Positions 17,764 through 30,832 of a DNA stretch of 64,000 nucleotides are shown here, piece after piece (the first letter of the stretch is position 1; each line of letters begins with the position of its first letter). Under the pieces are notes generated by a model that saw only the letters and a list, made by a program, of their open reading frames with translations, did no database searches and was not told the DNA's origin. The translations under genes were made by a program, and so were the position numbers. Source of the stretch: Crotophaga sulcirostris (Eukaryota; Chordata; Aves; Cuculiformes; Crotophagidae); NCBI GenBank assembly GCA_013397455.1, contig VYZB01000283.1:436357-500356 (forward strand). The letters are read 5' to 3'.

Positions 17764-20700
17764 GTGAGCCCTTCCAGCTGACTTTTTGGGATGAATTTAA
17801 GGAACTTTAGTGACCATAAAGCCTGTAAATAAAGTCTGTCATTACTCATGTATAAGCAATATGAGTTTATTCTTTCTCCCACTGAGGTCACTGAAAATCT
17901 TCCATAACTGAGGCTTAGTCAATTGCTATCTTATCATGCTTTTTTGTTTTCTTCTTCTCCTGTTTCTATCATCTTCTTCTGGTGAGATATCTTTTCCTGT
18001 TTTGCAATCACACAGTTAGCCTAACAACAAATACTTGTTCTAATTACAATCATATTTAAATAAGCTGGTACAGTCATCTTGTTTGCACTGTCCTGTCTTT
18101 TTAAGTGTATGGACCACAAGTGAAACCAGAAGGTGCAGAGCAAGCATCTGAAGAGAAGAATATTGAAAATACAATTAATCAAAGGCAGTCTAAAGACAGT
18201 TTGAATGACTATAGCACTGGTGACACCTTCCGAAGAGTGCAAAAGGGTAAATTTTTAGAAGAGCTAGACTAACAAACAGTGCTTGTGCTTGCAATTGCTC
18301 AGACATGCCATTGCTCTAGTCTCTTTACATGCAAAGTTAGCAGTCTTGTTAAACTCAAATTATTGCTAGCTAAATTTAATATATAGTAGATGTCCTAAGA
18401 CTGTAAGAACATTAGTGCCAGTACTTTATTGTCACTGTACATTATAATAATCTAAAGACTCATGGGTACTACCTGACTTAAAGATCTGAAAAAAAAAAAA
18501 GAAATTCAACTATTTTGCTACGAGTTATTTTACTACTTTGGTTTCTAAAAAATTTAAGTTTACTTTCATTAAAAATAGCAGCAAAAATATTGGTTAGAAC
18601 ACTTCTTGAAATTCATATTCAAATGTTCCTCGAACTTCTCTAAAATAATTGGCAGTATGATACTTTCTCCCTACCCTTGCCATTAAACTGCAACTTGTTT
18701 TCTTACTTACAAAGGTGTTAAAACTCAAGAGAAAGCCACCAACGCTATGTCCAGAGCAGATCAACAGAATGAACAAAAATCAGATCATGATCACAAATCT
18801 GTAACCAGCTCATTCAATCAAAGGGCAGAAGAAAAGACGGGCTGTGCAAGGTAATAGAGTGTTGGTGGGTGGTTTTTATTTATATCTTGGCATCATTGAA
18901 GTCAATAGGAGTTTTTCTATTCTACATGTTAATCTTAATTCAGGAGAACAATTTTGATGATGAACTTGAGAATAATCAATAAATCAGGAATTGGTGATAT
19001 TCACAGCATCTGTACAACGGGGGTTTTATGGCCACAGTAGCAAACTACATTATAGGTATACAATGTAGCCTGTTTAATGGATCTGGAGAAAATTGTGCAA
19101 ACTCTTTTTGGAGTAATTTTTCAGTAGATTTGACCATTTCTCAGCATCAATTCAGACAATGCATTGTATTACTTCATCACACTGCAAAATAGTCAAAATA
19201 ATTGTAAGCAGAGGAGGTCCAGAGGTACCTCATATGGCTAACAATAAAATACAACTCCTTTTAAGCCCTGGCTCTAATTTTGGGCCAGCCTAAACGAGCA
19301 CATGCTGCAATGGGAGTTTGTTAATAGTTGTCAGATGGGGTTATTTTTGTGTTATCTCTGATTAAGCACATTGCAAGCAGGTAATAAAATGAAAAAAACA
19401 TATTTGGTACTATTTAATAACGTTGTTGAAAATCTGCTCATGTGGGCTGGTTATGGAGTGATAGGTAAGGAACAATGAAGATTTACCCTCTGTTCCTGTA
19501 CCTGTTTATGTGTTGGCGAAACTTCACAAAGTTTGTGTTGCTGCTGTCTTTAATATAACTGTTCTATTAGAGACAGTCCTTTAAAGTCAAGGGAAAGACT
19601 CTCACTGAGTTACCAAGAGGTAAATGGGACCATATGTACCTAGAAAACTTAATTATCCTGAACTAATCAGCCTGGCACACTTCCAAATCAAGTTCTTATG
19701 AAGAATGATATCAGAGAGCAATAACTACACGTAAGATTAGTATGTTGAAAGAACATGTTTTATGATCCTGTAAGTTGCTTGAGAATACTAATAATTTAAT
19801 TAAATGCTACCACAAACAGCACAATGAAAAACAGGGGGGTATACTGCAAATAGCTAGCCTAGGATAATGTACCTGGGCTGACAACATAAGAAAACAATAT
19901 ATATTTAAAGATTTTGCTCAAAGTTTGTAAATCTTTCATTCCTTCAGAGATTTATGTCGGGCATGTTTGGCTTACAGGGCAGTTGTGGGCTAACAATTCT
20001 ATTTTGTATTGCCGCAGATATTAAATTTACTAGTTGACTGTATGACAGTTTTGTTCTTCAGCAATATTGAGATTTTTACTGTAGCAAGTAAATATATATA
20101 AAACCAAATTAATTATTAAAGATTTAACTTCACTGCCTTTACTTAGGGGTTTTTTTGTGAAAAATCGCTTAAATTAGTTTTCTTACTGTGGCATCCCCAG
20201 CCAGTCACAGTTGTAGAGCAAAACTGTCTTGAGTGCTATTTTGAAGTCAGTATTCCATTACAATGTTAGATTAATTCCCGACCTACTATCCTACTTACTC
20301 TGTGTTTTTTAGCAGAAGTAGGAAGAGCCTGGTAACACACTTCAAACAGATAGAAATGGAAAGCCATTCTAAAAAAAACACTGCTTTTTTATTTTGAGTA
20401 TAACATTGAAAGCCGTAGCCATTTCTCTTGCGTAAAAGAAGTTAATTGTGTTGCATTGAAATCTGTTAAAAAACCCAAAAGTTCCAAATGTGCACTGAAA
20501 TACTTTTTTTTGTTTTGCCTCTGCTTCCCGTTATTGTTATTTTAGAATGACAAAAAAGATTCTGAAAGACATCTGTAAACAGCAGAAACTATACTTGACC
20601 CCATACTTAAATGATACACTTTACTTGCATTATAAAGGTAAGACATAGACATGACTGTTTATATATATCATTCTACATAGCATTTTAGCAGATAATCTAT

Positions 20701-23700
20701 TTTATGGCTCACTGAAGTAAGGTATATAATAATTCTTTTAAAATAGAAACAATTTAATTTTATGTAATAATGAAATTGTGAAATAAATTGAGTCAATGTG
20801 AAGATAGAAAAGTGAACTCGTTATAGACCTAATATACTTTATGGAGTCATTCTAAGGATCAATAGGAAGTAAGGGACATTGGTTTTGTTTTTTTTACCCA
20901 AAACAGTAGCCTCTAAGAAATGTCTTTAAATATAGGTCTGAGTTGCATTCAGAGGAAAATATACATATTTCTTCTTAAATGTGTTTGTATAAAGAAGCTC
21001 TTCCAGCTTTGGGGACTTTTTATTGCCAAATAAAAATCATCAGTAAGAATATGAATAGTAAACACTTGCTGCATGTTCTCAAATACTACTGAAATAAAAA
21101 GAAGTTGCTAGAATGAACATAGATCATCCTTTTGTGATCTTTGAGCATTTTTTTGCATAATATGATTAGCTAGTTCAGGCCAGGACAAGAACTGTTCTAG
21201 ATAAATAGGACACGCTAAATCCGTCTTCTACATTTGGCTTTGTTTTGGCTGTTTTCTCAATATTTAGAGTTTGAGAACCTAAAGGACTGCATGAAATACT
21301 GACCAAAATAGATGCCTGTACATTTCTGCCATCAGTTTGAGTACTAGTGTTCTAAGACTGTTTCAGCAGCACTGATTTAGTGACATTTACTCTTCCAAAG
21401 ACTTGTTTTCAGCCAGTGCAATTTTATTTCAAAACTGCAGGATTTGACCGGCTGGAGAACCTTGAAGAGTATACCGGATTGAAGTGCTTATGGCTGGAAT
21501 GCAACGCCTTAACGAAAATCGAGAATTTGGATGCTCTGACAGAATTGCGTTGCCTCTACTTGCAACTCAATTTAATTAACAAAATTGAAAACCTTGAACC
21601 CTTACAGAAGCTGGCTTCCCTCAATATCAGTAACAACTACATTAAGACCATTGAGAATCTCTGTAAGAACTGTTGGTGCAACATGTTTTAACTTAGAACA
21701 AGTCCATATTCCTATGTTTTGACTAAGCAAAGCTATTATTAGTGGCACTACTTTCAAGTGGGGGGGGTTATTTATGTTAAAATTTTGTGCAATATCCCAT
21801 GCCAAAGTCCACAAGACTTCTATTGAAGAGTCAGACCTATATATTTTGCAATTTAAATAGATGAGAAAACAGAAAAGACATGCTAATTACTTCCACATGG
21901 ATACCTAGAACAATTTAGTATTTTTTTCCTCACTTCTTAATACCATCTCAGTACTTACGTGTTGCAGACAGCCTGGCAATCCAGGTTTCACCATTTACTT
22001 TACAATTATGGTGTCCTTGGCAGCTGCAGACATGATTACCAAATCTTTTTGTGTCTGGTAAGGGATTTATTCTGTCTTCAGCAGAAAATAAAAAAGAATT
22101 CCTTTACCAATCATTTACTTGCATTGAGAGTAATCTGAAACATAAGCTCTTGCTTTTGAGTAACTGACTGGTTTGAAATGCGAATTAAAAACAACCACCA
22201 TCCTAAGACCAAACAACTATTTCTCCTAAGGTGAAGAAAGCAGCTTTGGAGGCACAGCCAAAAAGCGCATATAGCAGAATAACAAATTTAGGAAAAAAGC
22301 TCCCCATAATTCAATAGGAACAATTATTTTGACAATGCAGTTTTCTACTTGGCCCAGAAAACCCTCTGTGAAGCAGTGACTCTTACCTTTCCTTTCATTG
22401 TTCTGTTCTTGTCTGACAGCTTGTCTGAAAGGCCTGCAGACTCTGCAGCTTGCTCACAATAAATTACGAACAGTGGAAGACGTGCAGCACTTGCAAGAAT
22501 GTCCAAGTATTTCTGTTCTGGATCTTTCCCACAATAATCTAAGTGATCCAAATATTATAGCTATTCTGGAGACCATGCCTAATTTGGTATGTGGAATATA
22601 GCTGAGGGTTTGTATCATGCATATGGGTGAATCCCACTAAATGATTTTGTGGAGTAGTTCAGCACACAAGGGGTGTTGGTCTACAAGAAACATGCTTAAA
22701 TATTGTTTGTTTTTTGAAGATTACCTGTAACTCCCAGGATTTTTTATTCACTTCTTGGTTTTGAAATGATAGGGAAAGTGCATATCAGTTTGAGGCTTTT
22801 GTTACTCAACCTTAAAAATTGTTTTGCTTGTTTCTCTAGCGTGTGCTGTATTTGATGGGAAACCCAGTGATAAACAAAATTGCTAATTATAGAAAAACAC
22901 TTATTGTTCAACTAAAACAACTAACATTTCTGGATGACAGACCAGTTTTCCCAAAGGATAGGTAAGAAACAGGCTATCTTCTTTACACAGCAAGAAGGCT
23001 CAAAAGCTAATGAGTACTCATCCATGTTTTGTCAGTATTGTTATGGAAGGAAAGGAAGACTGGCTGCTATAATTTACTGAGGGTGGGTGACTTAGTACAG
23101 GAGTATCCTAGTACCGAGTTCTACAGCTAGCATACCTAGAAAAAAAACCATACATTTTTTTAATAGAATTAATTTTTGAACAGATTTTTTTCAATGCAAA
23201 GTCTGTAGACCAGAGGCAAATCCTGATTTCAACAGAAACTGAACAGATGTCTGAAAAAGCAGAGCCAAGATCAGCATTCCTGGCAGATCTGTGGTGGTGT
23301 TATCACCAGTATTTGGATCTCTGTTTCTTTTGTTGCAGTTCCACAAACAAGATATACAGGCATCCCTGTTGTGTAAGGGATTGTCATTGCTGTATGCTTT
23401 TTTATTTTTCTGTTGCAGCTATTTTAGACTGTTGCAAGCTGTATTTCAATTTCTCTTCATTATAAAGATGGGTTTTATAGCTATATTACAGTGAGCTTTT
23501 GTATTTTCATTAGAGCTTGTGCAGAAGCCTGGGCTGCTGGAGGACTAGAAGCTGAGAAAGCAGAGAGGGAAAAATGGGAAACCAGAGAGAGAAAAAAAAT
23601 CCAAGATAGCATTGATGCTTTAGCAGCCATCAGGCAAAAAGCAGAGGAAAAGAAGAGACAAAAGGATATGGAAGAAAGAGGTGCAAGTGCAAAATGTGGA

Positions 23701-26700
23701 AATGGAAATGCGACAGACATCCTAGAAGGTTTGTGGCTTATATATTGGAAGATGCCTGTGCCTGCTTCAGTTTGAATGCTTAAAACAAATGAATCATTCC
23801 CAAATGTTCTGGAGCAGGTTCATCCGATTTTTGGAATATGTTTATGAATCTTCTTTTCCCATACTAAATACTTCATTAATCTTGGTGTATTTTAGATTAA
23901 CCACAATGATTTTAAGCAACCATCACCTTTCACTGCTAGTGAAACTAAAAAGCAACAAACCACTTTCTGCTCCAGCATTTCAAGCTGTTATGCTCTTCAC
24001 CAGAGCAATCAGGTGCTAGTCAGGGCAATAATGATTCCAGCAGGAATTAGGTGGAGGCAGGCAGTTACCCCAAGATGCAGAACAGGGCTGGCTTCAGTAG
24101 GCATCTGGGTTCCAGTAAGACCCGGTGATAACCACCTCACCAGTCCATGTTCAGGCACCTCCTGCAGTGTTCACTGACAGAGAGAGAGGGAGAGCTTCAG
24201 CCTAGAGCTTACAGCAGTGGTAATACATGCAGTAAGAGGAAGGTCTTTAATGATTTGCTTTGCTTACTGCCCTTTTTTTTATGCCACAGATCCCCCTGTC
24301 ACCTTAATAAGTCCCCACATAACCTTCCTAGACAAGTATGCATGTTGCAGAATAAACAGAACTGAAGCCAAAAAAGAAGCTCCTCTACAGTGCAGAGGAG
24401 CATTTATATGATATATTTTGGGGGTTTCAGAGGCTATGAAGTCAAACATGGTTGACTAACAAGTAAAACCTTTTATGCAAGCAGGTAGATCGCATGAAGG
24501 ACAGGACAACTTCAGCATTTGTCACTAACCCATCAAAATACTCAAGTATATTTTCAAATGTTGAGGCACTTGTGAGTCTTTTCGAAGGTAACTATAAATA
24601 CCAGACAATTATTTACTGCAGTGTTTTCTCTAGGTGAGTTTTTTTGCTGGGGAAGTCTATTTGCTAGGGAGTTGAGATGAGAAAACCCACAACATTGCTG
24701 CAATCTTGAGAGAACTAGTGATACACAAATAGCTGCTCAAAGTAGGAGATTTGATGCATATTTTAGGCCAAACTATTAAGACTACGTAGTAAAGTTTGGA
24801 TATTTAGATATTGTTTCTTCTGTAGGAGCATCTGCAAATTCAGGTGACAGTGATGGAAATTCTAATGCAGCAGAGACTTCAAATGTATCAGAAGAGGAAG
24901 AAACTCAAGAGAAGACTCAGAAATTTAGAAATGAAATTTTTGATGCTCATGATGGAGTGATAACACTTCTACCAAATAGGGGAGGTAACACAGATTTCGC
25001 ACCTGGAAATATTCCTGCTAGAATTCAAGAGGTTGCACAAGAATCAAACCCTTACAAAGGCACAGACTTCAGCAAGAAGACAGACGGTAATGTACACAGT
25101 GAAGAATCAAAGCAAAAGAGGTGATGACCCAAACTCTGTCTTAGTGAACACCACCTCTGCCACGACTAAAACCTATTGATTCATAGATAACAACACCCCA
25201 TTAGATTTCCACAGCGGCTAGTTGGAAATCAAGTAGTACTGGATAAAATATTCTTTAAATACAACAAATAAAAAAAAATTCTGAGGGCTCAACCTGCAAC
25301 TTCTGCTACATAAAGGTGGCATTCCACTTCCCACAGACACCAGGTTCAGTGGCACAACAGGAGAGCTTACAGATTTCCCTTGCTCCCACATAAACTGTGT
25401 GGTCTGTCTGCCAGCAGAAGCTGGGCATCACTGTAAAGGTGATTTTGTGCCTTCACACATGGAAGAATGCTTTTGTATATTTGTGGAATACATTATTGCA
25501 AAATGCAAATATTAATTTGTACAATATAAAGGAGACCAAGAAAAGACAAAGAAAGAGCTGGATTCAGCCATAAATTCTGCAATGGTAGTCAGGTTCCCAG
25601 CAGTTTGATTTTGCAGTGCTCGCTGTTGCAGTATAGAAAGTCTTTTATTCAGTTAGTTCTCTGCAACTGACTGTTGTTTATTCTTTAGATCTACCAAGAG
25701 AGAAGGCAGCTACTGAAAAGGCCGTGCTTCCTGAACTGGATGAATATACTGAAATGGAAAAGATCAAACTGGAGACACCAGAAAAACTTTATCTTGACGT
25801 ATGTATTGGATTCAAATTTGGGGAAGTTCAGATTTGGGTACTGTCTGCTCCCAAATTAATTCTTGTAACATCCTGGCCAATTAAACCATATGGTCAGGTT
25901 TCTAAGAAAGGTCTACTCTTAGGAAAAGTAAAAGGAAAGAAAGAAAGAAAAAACCCTGAAAAGGAAAGTTATAGGGGTATTGATTCCCTCCAGTATAGCA
26001 TTTGTCAAGAATTTACCACTGCTTCCAAAGTATATTTTGTCCTTTGGCAGTAAATTACTTGAAGTTGATCTTCCACCTCTGTGATTTCTCTGGAGAAGTT
26101 AATGAAGGCTGTCATTTAAAAAGCAGAAGCTACAACAAAAGGAATCCTGTGGATACATGCATCCTCTGAAATGAAATATGCACTTGAAAATGTGAACTAT
26201 TGCAGAAAAAGCGTAAGGAAGAAATAGCCACTGACTCATGAATATTAACTAACAGTATTAGGTATTATAAATTAAATCTCAAAATATAACTTCTAGGTGT
26301 ATTTCCAAGAAAAGCAGAATGTGCATTATTCAGGTATCTAATAAGCAATTGACATTTGTAATATGGCCTTCTATTATCTAAGATCCTGATGATGCCAACA
26401 TTTAAACAAGTTTAACCACATTTAACCATGAAGAGGATATTGATACCACTGGAAAATACAATCTCACTTCAAAGGAGAATGGTTCAGTAGATCCTAATTA
26501 TGGCACTACTGCTAAACTGGCAGTGCCAGATTGTGACATAGCTAGCAGTAACATACTTCTGAGCTTATGATTTCCCAAAGGACTTAGTATGCTCTTTGAT
26601 GCCACTGTTGACTAAATTCTTACTGGAATGTTTTACAGAAGTTTCATATCTTTTCCATGCTCTTAATTTCCCAGGAAAAATTCCATCCTGTTTTCAAAGG

Positions 26701-29700
26701 GCTTTCTGCTGCATCTTCCTGTTTGGCTGTTTTTATTGATAGGTTTAACAAGGATAGTGGAGAGAACTGGCAGCAATTCCAAGTATATATTATTTTTATA
26801 ACCAGATCTTGCAGGGTCTGAAATAAAAAGCTTTGTATAAATAGCAATACCATATGTACCCACAGTGTGAAGATCTTGTAGATTCAGTGTTTGTCTTTCC
26901 CTTGGTGCTATGTGGCACCATAGACCCCTCATTTGCACAAACTTTAATGTTGTGTAAAAGGAACTCTTCCAGATACGTGCATGGGGTTTCTTTTGACACA
27001 TAAAAAGTGTGACTGCTAATTCTGCAGAAGAAACTAACCCAAATCACATACCAATCCACAGTTCGGTGATCTAAACTACTTCCTTCTCCAACTGATGTTT
27101 AGTGATGGAAAGAGCTTCTCACAACAACCTCCAATACTTACATTACCGTAGATTTTCCAAAGAGACTTAATGCTGACGTAGCCAGGAATGGCTGTGAAGA
27201 TGCCAATGGTGAGAAGCTCTGGAGCAGCACCGTTGCCTTTATTCATATCCTGTAATCAGTAGATTGTCTCAGTAGTAATATAAGGGAGAAGAGTGGAGGA
27301 AGAATTGTAATGTGGTGGTTATGACATCTCTCTGTCAAGCAGAAGCAAGCCCAAGTTGCTGCACATGCCTTGGTGGTGTTTGAACTACGTTCTGTGTACC
27401 TAAACCAGGATAACTTTTAGTAAGTGGTTTTGGTTTGATCTGCAAATGCAACCTGCTTACTGGAACAAGACTAAGCAATTTCACTTCCCTATGGACATCA
27501 AATTCCACCTACTCGTATTAATCTCAATGTTAATTTGTACATTTTTAATGCTGTTCTTCTAAATCTATGTGACTTCAGGACATGCTGCACTAGCTACAAC
27601 CATACAGGAAACAGAAATTTCTTTTGTTACTTTTAGTTCTGTAATCATCTTTACCACACAAAACAGTACAGATTAGATTTTCCTGATGTTACCCCATCAA
27701 ACAGCTTGCTACAAAGTCATTAAGCTCTAAAAACATCTAAAACCAATATGAGATGCTTTACCAGTATTGACCTACAATAAAAAGAAATGGCAAAAAGGTG
27801 TTATTTTCTACCTGTGATATTGTATTCCCACCCTCTATTTTTGCTTTTATGTCAGCAAGCAATAGTTGTCTTAGATAATATTTTCTAATGGAAAGCTGAA
27901 ATGATTTGACCTGTCTGAGAAAAACTTGTTCTTGGCAAGTTTGCAGCTCTGTATCCTTAATTGAGGCATTCTCTGTAAGAATTTGAGAAATGAAATATTG
28001 ATACTCAAATGAAAATTCGGCTCTCACCCATGAAGATGGGTTGCAGTTGAGATTAAGTCTATTGAATATATAAGAAACAGCTAATAGACACAAACTATGT
28101 TTGCTTTTAAAATCCTGTTAACACCTTGCCCTTTATCCTTTTTTCTTCATAATCACACATCATAACATTAGACTGAATTCTGTTTTCTACTAAGATTATT
28201 GCCTTCCCATCTGTTGTTTCTGGAGACGGATGAATTTTCCTTTTCCCACAAGTGCTTAACAGAGGAAACCCTTATCTTGGAGAGGGTGACAGTGCAGTGT
28301 TCCTGGCTGTGATCCCTCACCCTGGAAAGCATTGCTTTGAAGAAGATTCCCAATGAGGTAGTGATGTTGTATTTTATTAGTTATAATAGCTTTTCCCACT
28401 GATTGGTGATCTTGTGGTTGTCCTCAGGAACTGCCTGATTTGGAAGATATAGATGTAAACGAAACTTCTCCAGAGGAAAACTTTTTTCAAAAGGTAAGGC
28501 TCATTAATTCAAGCAATGAATCTTCCCTAAACGCATTTACAAATGCTTTACAAAAAGAAGGTGATCTAAGTTGTGAAATGTTGTTTTGGGAGATGAAATC
28601 AGTTATGCATTTGTAAACTAAAATGGATGCTTCAGCAGATCTTCTATTTATTTGTAAATCTATTTTTAATTTGATTTTTTAATATTATTGTGTTGCAGAA
28701 ATAGGAAAATGAAAACCTAAGATCAAGTAATGCAAGAGTTAAATAAGATTAATTTCTTAGTAGCATATAGTGTTTTAAGATTACTCTTAAAATATACTTT
28801 TCTGGTAATAATGTGCTGCAAAGTACTGTAGAGATAGTACAAATCATCTACTACTGATGAAAACTCCTCTGCTCCACTTGGGGCTAGTCAGGTACAAGGC
28901 AGTTCATGCCCACACTTGCTGTGCTCAGACTGATCTTCAAGGCAAAAGCCAATGAACAGAAACAGAAGACAAAAAAGAAAACAACAAAGATTAAAAGCAC
29001 GGCTTTGATTCTCATGCTGGTGCTGACTCATACTGCCTTGCTGGAGACAGGCTGATACAGTACACTTTTTCACAAGTCCCTCCCAGGATAATGCAAACTT
29101 TTCCTAGAGTCAGTGCTCTTTTGGTCAGAGACTCATGACAATGTTGCAGAATGTCTTGGCCAACAAAGCCTCCAGTTTAAAGAGGATGAGGGAACAGAGA
29201 GGATTATTGAAGGAGTGTTAGCAGCTGTCACACTTCAGAGGGTGTTCAGTCCTTAACTGAAGACAGATGAAGATGTTAGTCAGGTCCTCCTGTTTGAAGG
29301 TAAGGTAATAGAACTGAGCCCACATGTTGCTGAAATAGGTCTTTTAATGAACTGTTAATAGTTTATGGTCAGTTCATTGCTAATGCTGGAGAAGTAGTTA
29401 ACCCAAGATTCATCCACAAAGAAGCAGAGCCCTGGGTATGAAGCATATGTTCCATACATTTTAGGAGCACAGCACATTAAAGCTGACAGCTGTTATATGA
29501 ATCCAAGATATATTTACCAATCTTTTAGCTTTTACATCTAGAGTAATATATTTTCAAGTACATTTTCTACCTTTACAGCAGGAGTATCACCCAAAGATTG
29601 AAATAATTTCTGAAATAACAAATGACAGCGGTTCTGCATTAGAGGAAAACAGTAAAAACATGTTTGAGAATTCAGCAGAAGTTCCAACAGCAATTTTTTC

Positions 29701-30309
29701 AAATGTGCGTAAGATACATGAAAAGCATGAAAAGGACCACTTAAGACCCCTTGTTGAAAGCTTCTTTACAGACCCAGCTAATCCAGAAAGATACCTGGAG
29801 AGCAAAGATAAACAAGTGACCCCCTTGAAACCCTTGATACAAGAAGTTATCACTGAACCCATGAATAATCTGCTATTGTCACCAGTCTGCAATCGACCAG
29901 ATAACCCAAGCCCATGGGAAGAGGATGGTAAGATTACAGTGACATAATTAATCACAGAGAAAAAGGTGGGTGGCACGTACACACTAAACATAAGGAGTTG
30001 TTCAGCTCTTGTTGAAAATTTCAATCCATTGTTAAGTGACCTCTTTTATTTAGGTGGGAATCCTAATAAATTAGGAATTAAAATGTTATTTTCTCTTTTT
30101 CCACACAGTTCTTGCTGAGTTTTATTTAAGTGGTTTGAAAAAAATTGGGCTCTACATTTCTTTTTACTCTATCAAATGTCACCAATTAGTTTCATTTGCC
30201 TTTTGCCTTCATGCTTTTAACAGGCAATAGCAGTGATGGAGAAGTACAGTGCCTGGCTGAGGGTGAAGGCTATCCTCACAAAGCACAAGGGAAGAGTGGA
30301 TTACATTAA
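17628..30309 (+). CDS. DNAAF1: DNAAF1 (LRRC50), dynein axonemal assembly factor 1 (700 aa from chosen start)
   Basis: DNAAF1 is a cytoplasmic leucine-rich-repeat protein needed to preassemble the dynein arms of motile cilia. Thirteen coding exons join in frame: 17628-17763, 18106-18246, 18715-18850, 20546-20637, 21441-21662, 22420-22586, 22840-22961, 23514-23728, 24826-25086, 25689-25798, 28428-28493, 29579-29927, 30224-30309 (2103 nt). Residues 1-137 are low-complexity and poorly conserved. Then come [23 protein letters not shown] units (residues about 169-298, with [17 protein letters not shown] and [10 protein letters not shown]), the LRR cap with [20 protein letters not shown], and a charged coiled coil ([20 protein letters not shown]). 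The acidic tail keeps LPDLEDID and [12 protein letters not shown] blocks. Human is about 725 aa. The start ATG (17628) is the first in the open frame, but a more upstream exon in the gap cannot be excluded. Confidence 0.95.
18106..18246 (+). CDS. DNAAF1: DNAAF1 coding exon 2
   Basis: Acceptor tttttaag, donor gtaaat, phase 1 to 1. Encodes an acidic, polar stretch ([19 protein letters not shown]) without a domain. Assigned from phase and position. Confidence 0.75.
18715..18850 (+). CDS. DNAAF1: DNAAF1 coding exon 3
   Basis: Acceptor acaaag, donor gtaata, phase 1 to 2. Polar sequence [20 protein letters not shown]. The split codon AG|A gives Arg before MTKK, as in human. Confidence 0.8.
18851..20545 (+). 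other. DNAAF1 intron 3
   Basis: 1.7 kb of AT-rich intron. I see no repeat, exon or RNA gene in it. Confidence 0.55.
20546..20637 (+). CDS. DNAAF1: DNAAF1 coding exon 4
   Basis: Acceptor tttag, donor gtaaga. Encodes [20 protein letters not shown] then [10 protein letters not shown], well conserved just before the LRRs. Confidence 0.95.
21441..21662 (+). CDS. DNAAF1: DNAAF1 coding exon 5 (LRRs)
   Basis: Acceptor ctgcag, donor gtaaga. Three LRR units ([56 protein letters not shown]) of the SDS22-like type. Confidence 0.97.
22420..22586 (+). CDS. DNAAF1: DNAAF1 coding exon 6 (LRRs)
   Basis: Acceptor gacag, donor gtatgt. Encodes [20 protein letters not shown] and [18 protein letters not shown]. 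Ends in phase 0. Confidence 0.97.
22840..22961 (+). CDS. DNAAF1: DNAAF1 coding exon 7 (LRR cap)
   Basis: Acceptor ctctag, donor gtaaga. Encodes [20 protein letters not shown] and [13 protein letters not shown], the LRR C-terminal cap. Confidence 0.97.
23514..23728 (+). CDS. DNAAF1: DNAAF1 coding exon 8 (coiled coil)
   Basis: Acceptor attag, donor gtttgt. Encodes [20 protein letters not shown] and a charged helix ending near GNATDILE. Confidence 0.93.
23729..24825 (+). other. DNAAF1 intron 8
   Basis: 1.1 kb with no feature recognised. The short open frames here lack family resemblance. Confidence 0.5.
24826..25086 (+). CDS. DNAAF1: DNAAF1 coding exon 9
   Basis: Acceptor tgtag, donor gtaatg, 261 nt open in one frame. 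Acidic, Ser/Glu-rich ([20 protein letters not shown]). It replaces the region where human has Pro/Glu-rich repeats; no such repeats are seen. Confidence 0.8.
25689..25798 (+). CDS. DNAAF1: DNAAF1 coding exon 10
   Basis: Acceptor tttag, donor gtatgt. Ends with [20 protein letters not shown] then YLD, which aligns with the human ELDGTRTEDLETIRLETKE block. Confidence 0.88.
25799..28427 (+). other. DNAAF1 intron 10
   Basis: 2.6 kb without a recognised exon, CR1 or RNA gene. Reading frames on either strand are short and unconserved in look. A short GAAA-rich run occurs near 25935-25955. Confidence 0.55.
28428..28493 (+). CDS. DNAAF1: DNAAF1 coding exon 11
   Basis: 66 nt between acceptor cctcag and donor gtaagg. 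Encodes [20 protein letters not shown] then QK; LPDLED is conserved in human. Confidence 0.9.
29579..29927 (+). CDS. DNAAF1: DNAAF1 coding exon 12
   Basis: Acceptor ttacag (followed by a second CAG), donor gtaaga. Encodes [20 protein letters not shown] onward to a [11 protein letters not shown] block like the human PRPLIQEL block. Confidence 0.93.
30224..30309 (+). CDS. DNAAF1: DNAAF1 last coding exon
   Basis: After acceptor aacag the frame reads [20 protein letters not shown] and stops at TAA (30307-30309). The C-terminus is not conserved; the assignment rests on splice site and phase. Confidence 0.7.
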
Positions 30310-30826
30310 TCGCTTTGAAGAAAACCAGACCGAACCTGGAGCACAGTTCTTGGCTGACTGCATGCAGTTATTCTCAAAATGCAGAGCTCGGCAATGGGAC
30401 CATTAGTTAAAACTGTTGTAACTGCCACTATGAGATAAAAACCACCACCTTCAACAGGAGGACTTAGTGTTCCAGTCAGTCAGAGACTGCTGCGGCCTCC
30501 AGCATCTGACCTTCAGGGCAGAACTCCCGGTTGTGTCAGTGTGATAAAAGCCCGCAATCCTCTGTAGCCCTCAGGTAGCAAGTGTCTGGTGCTCCCATTG
30601 ACAAAGCTGCTGAAGTTCCCTCAGCTCCAAGCTCTTCAGGGGAGCTGGGAGTGTTCAATACTTTGAAAGTGAGTGCACTACTGTTTTAAGGTTAAATTCC
30701 ACTCTCTCGTGTCATTTTTTCTCTTGCATCCTTCTAGAAATTACTTAGTTAAATGTTTATATCTTAGGGTTTCATTACCTATGTAGTTTCACTGCATAAT
30801 GTAACAGGTTTCTGTTATTTGAACTA

Positions 30827-30832
30827 AATAAA
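30827..30832 (+). terminator. Polyadenylation signal of DNAAF1
   Basis: AATAAA 518 nt after the stop codon, in a T-rich context. Fits the end of the plus-strand transcript. Confidence 0.65.
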
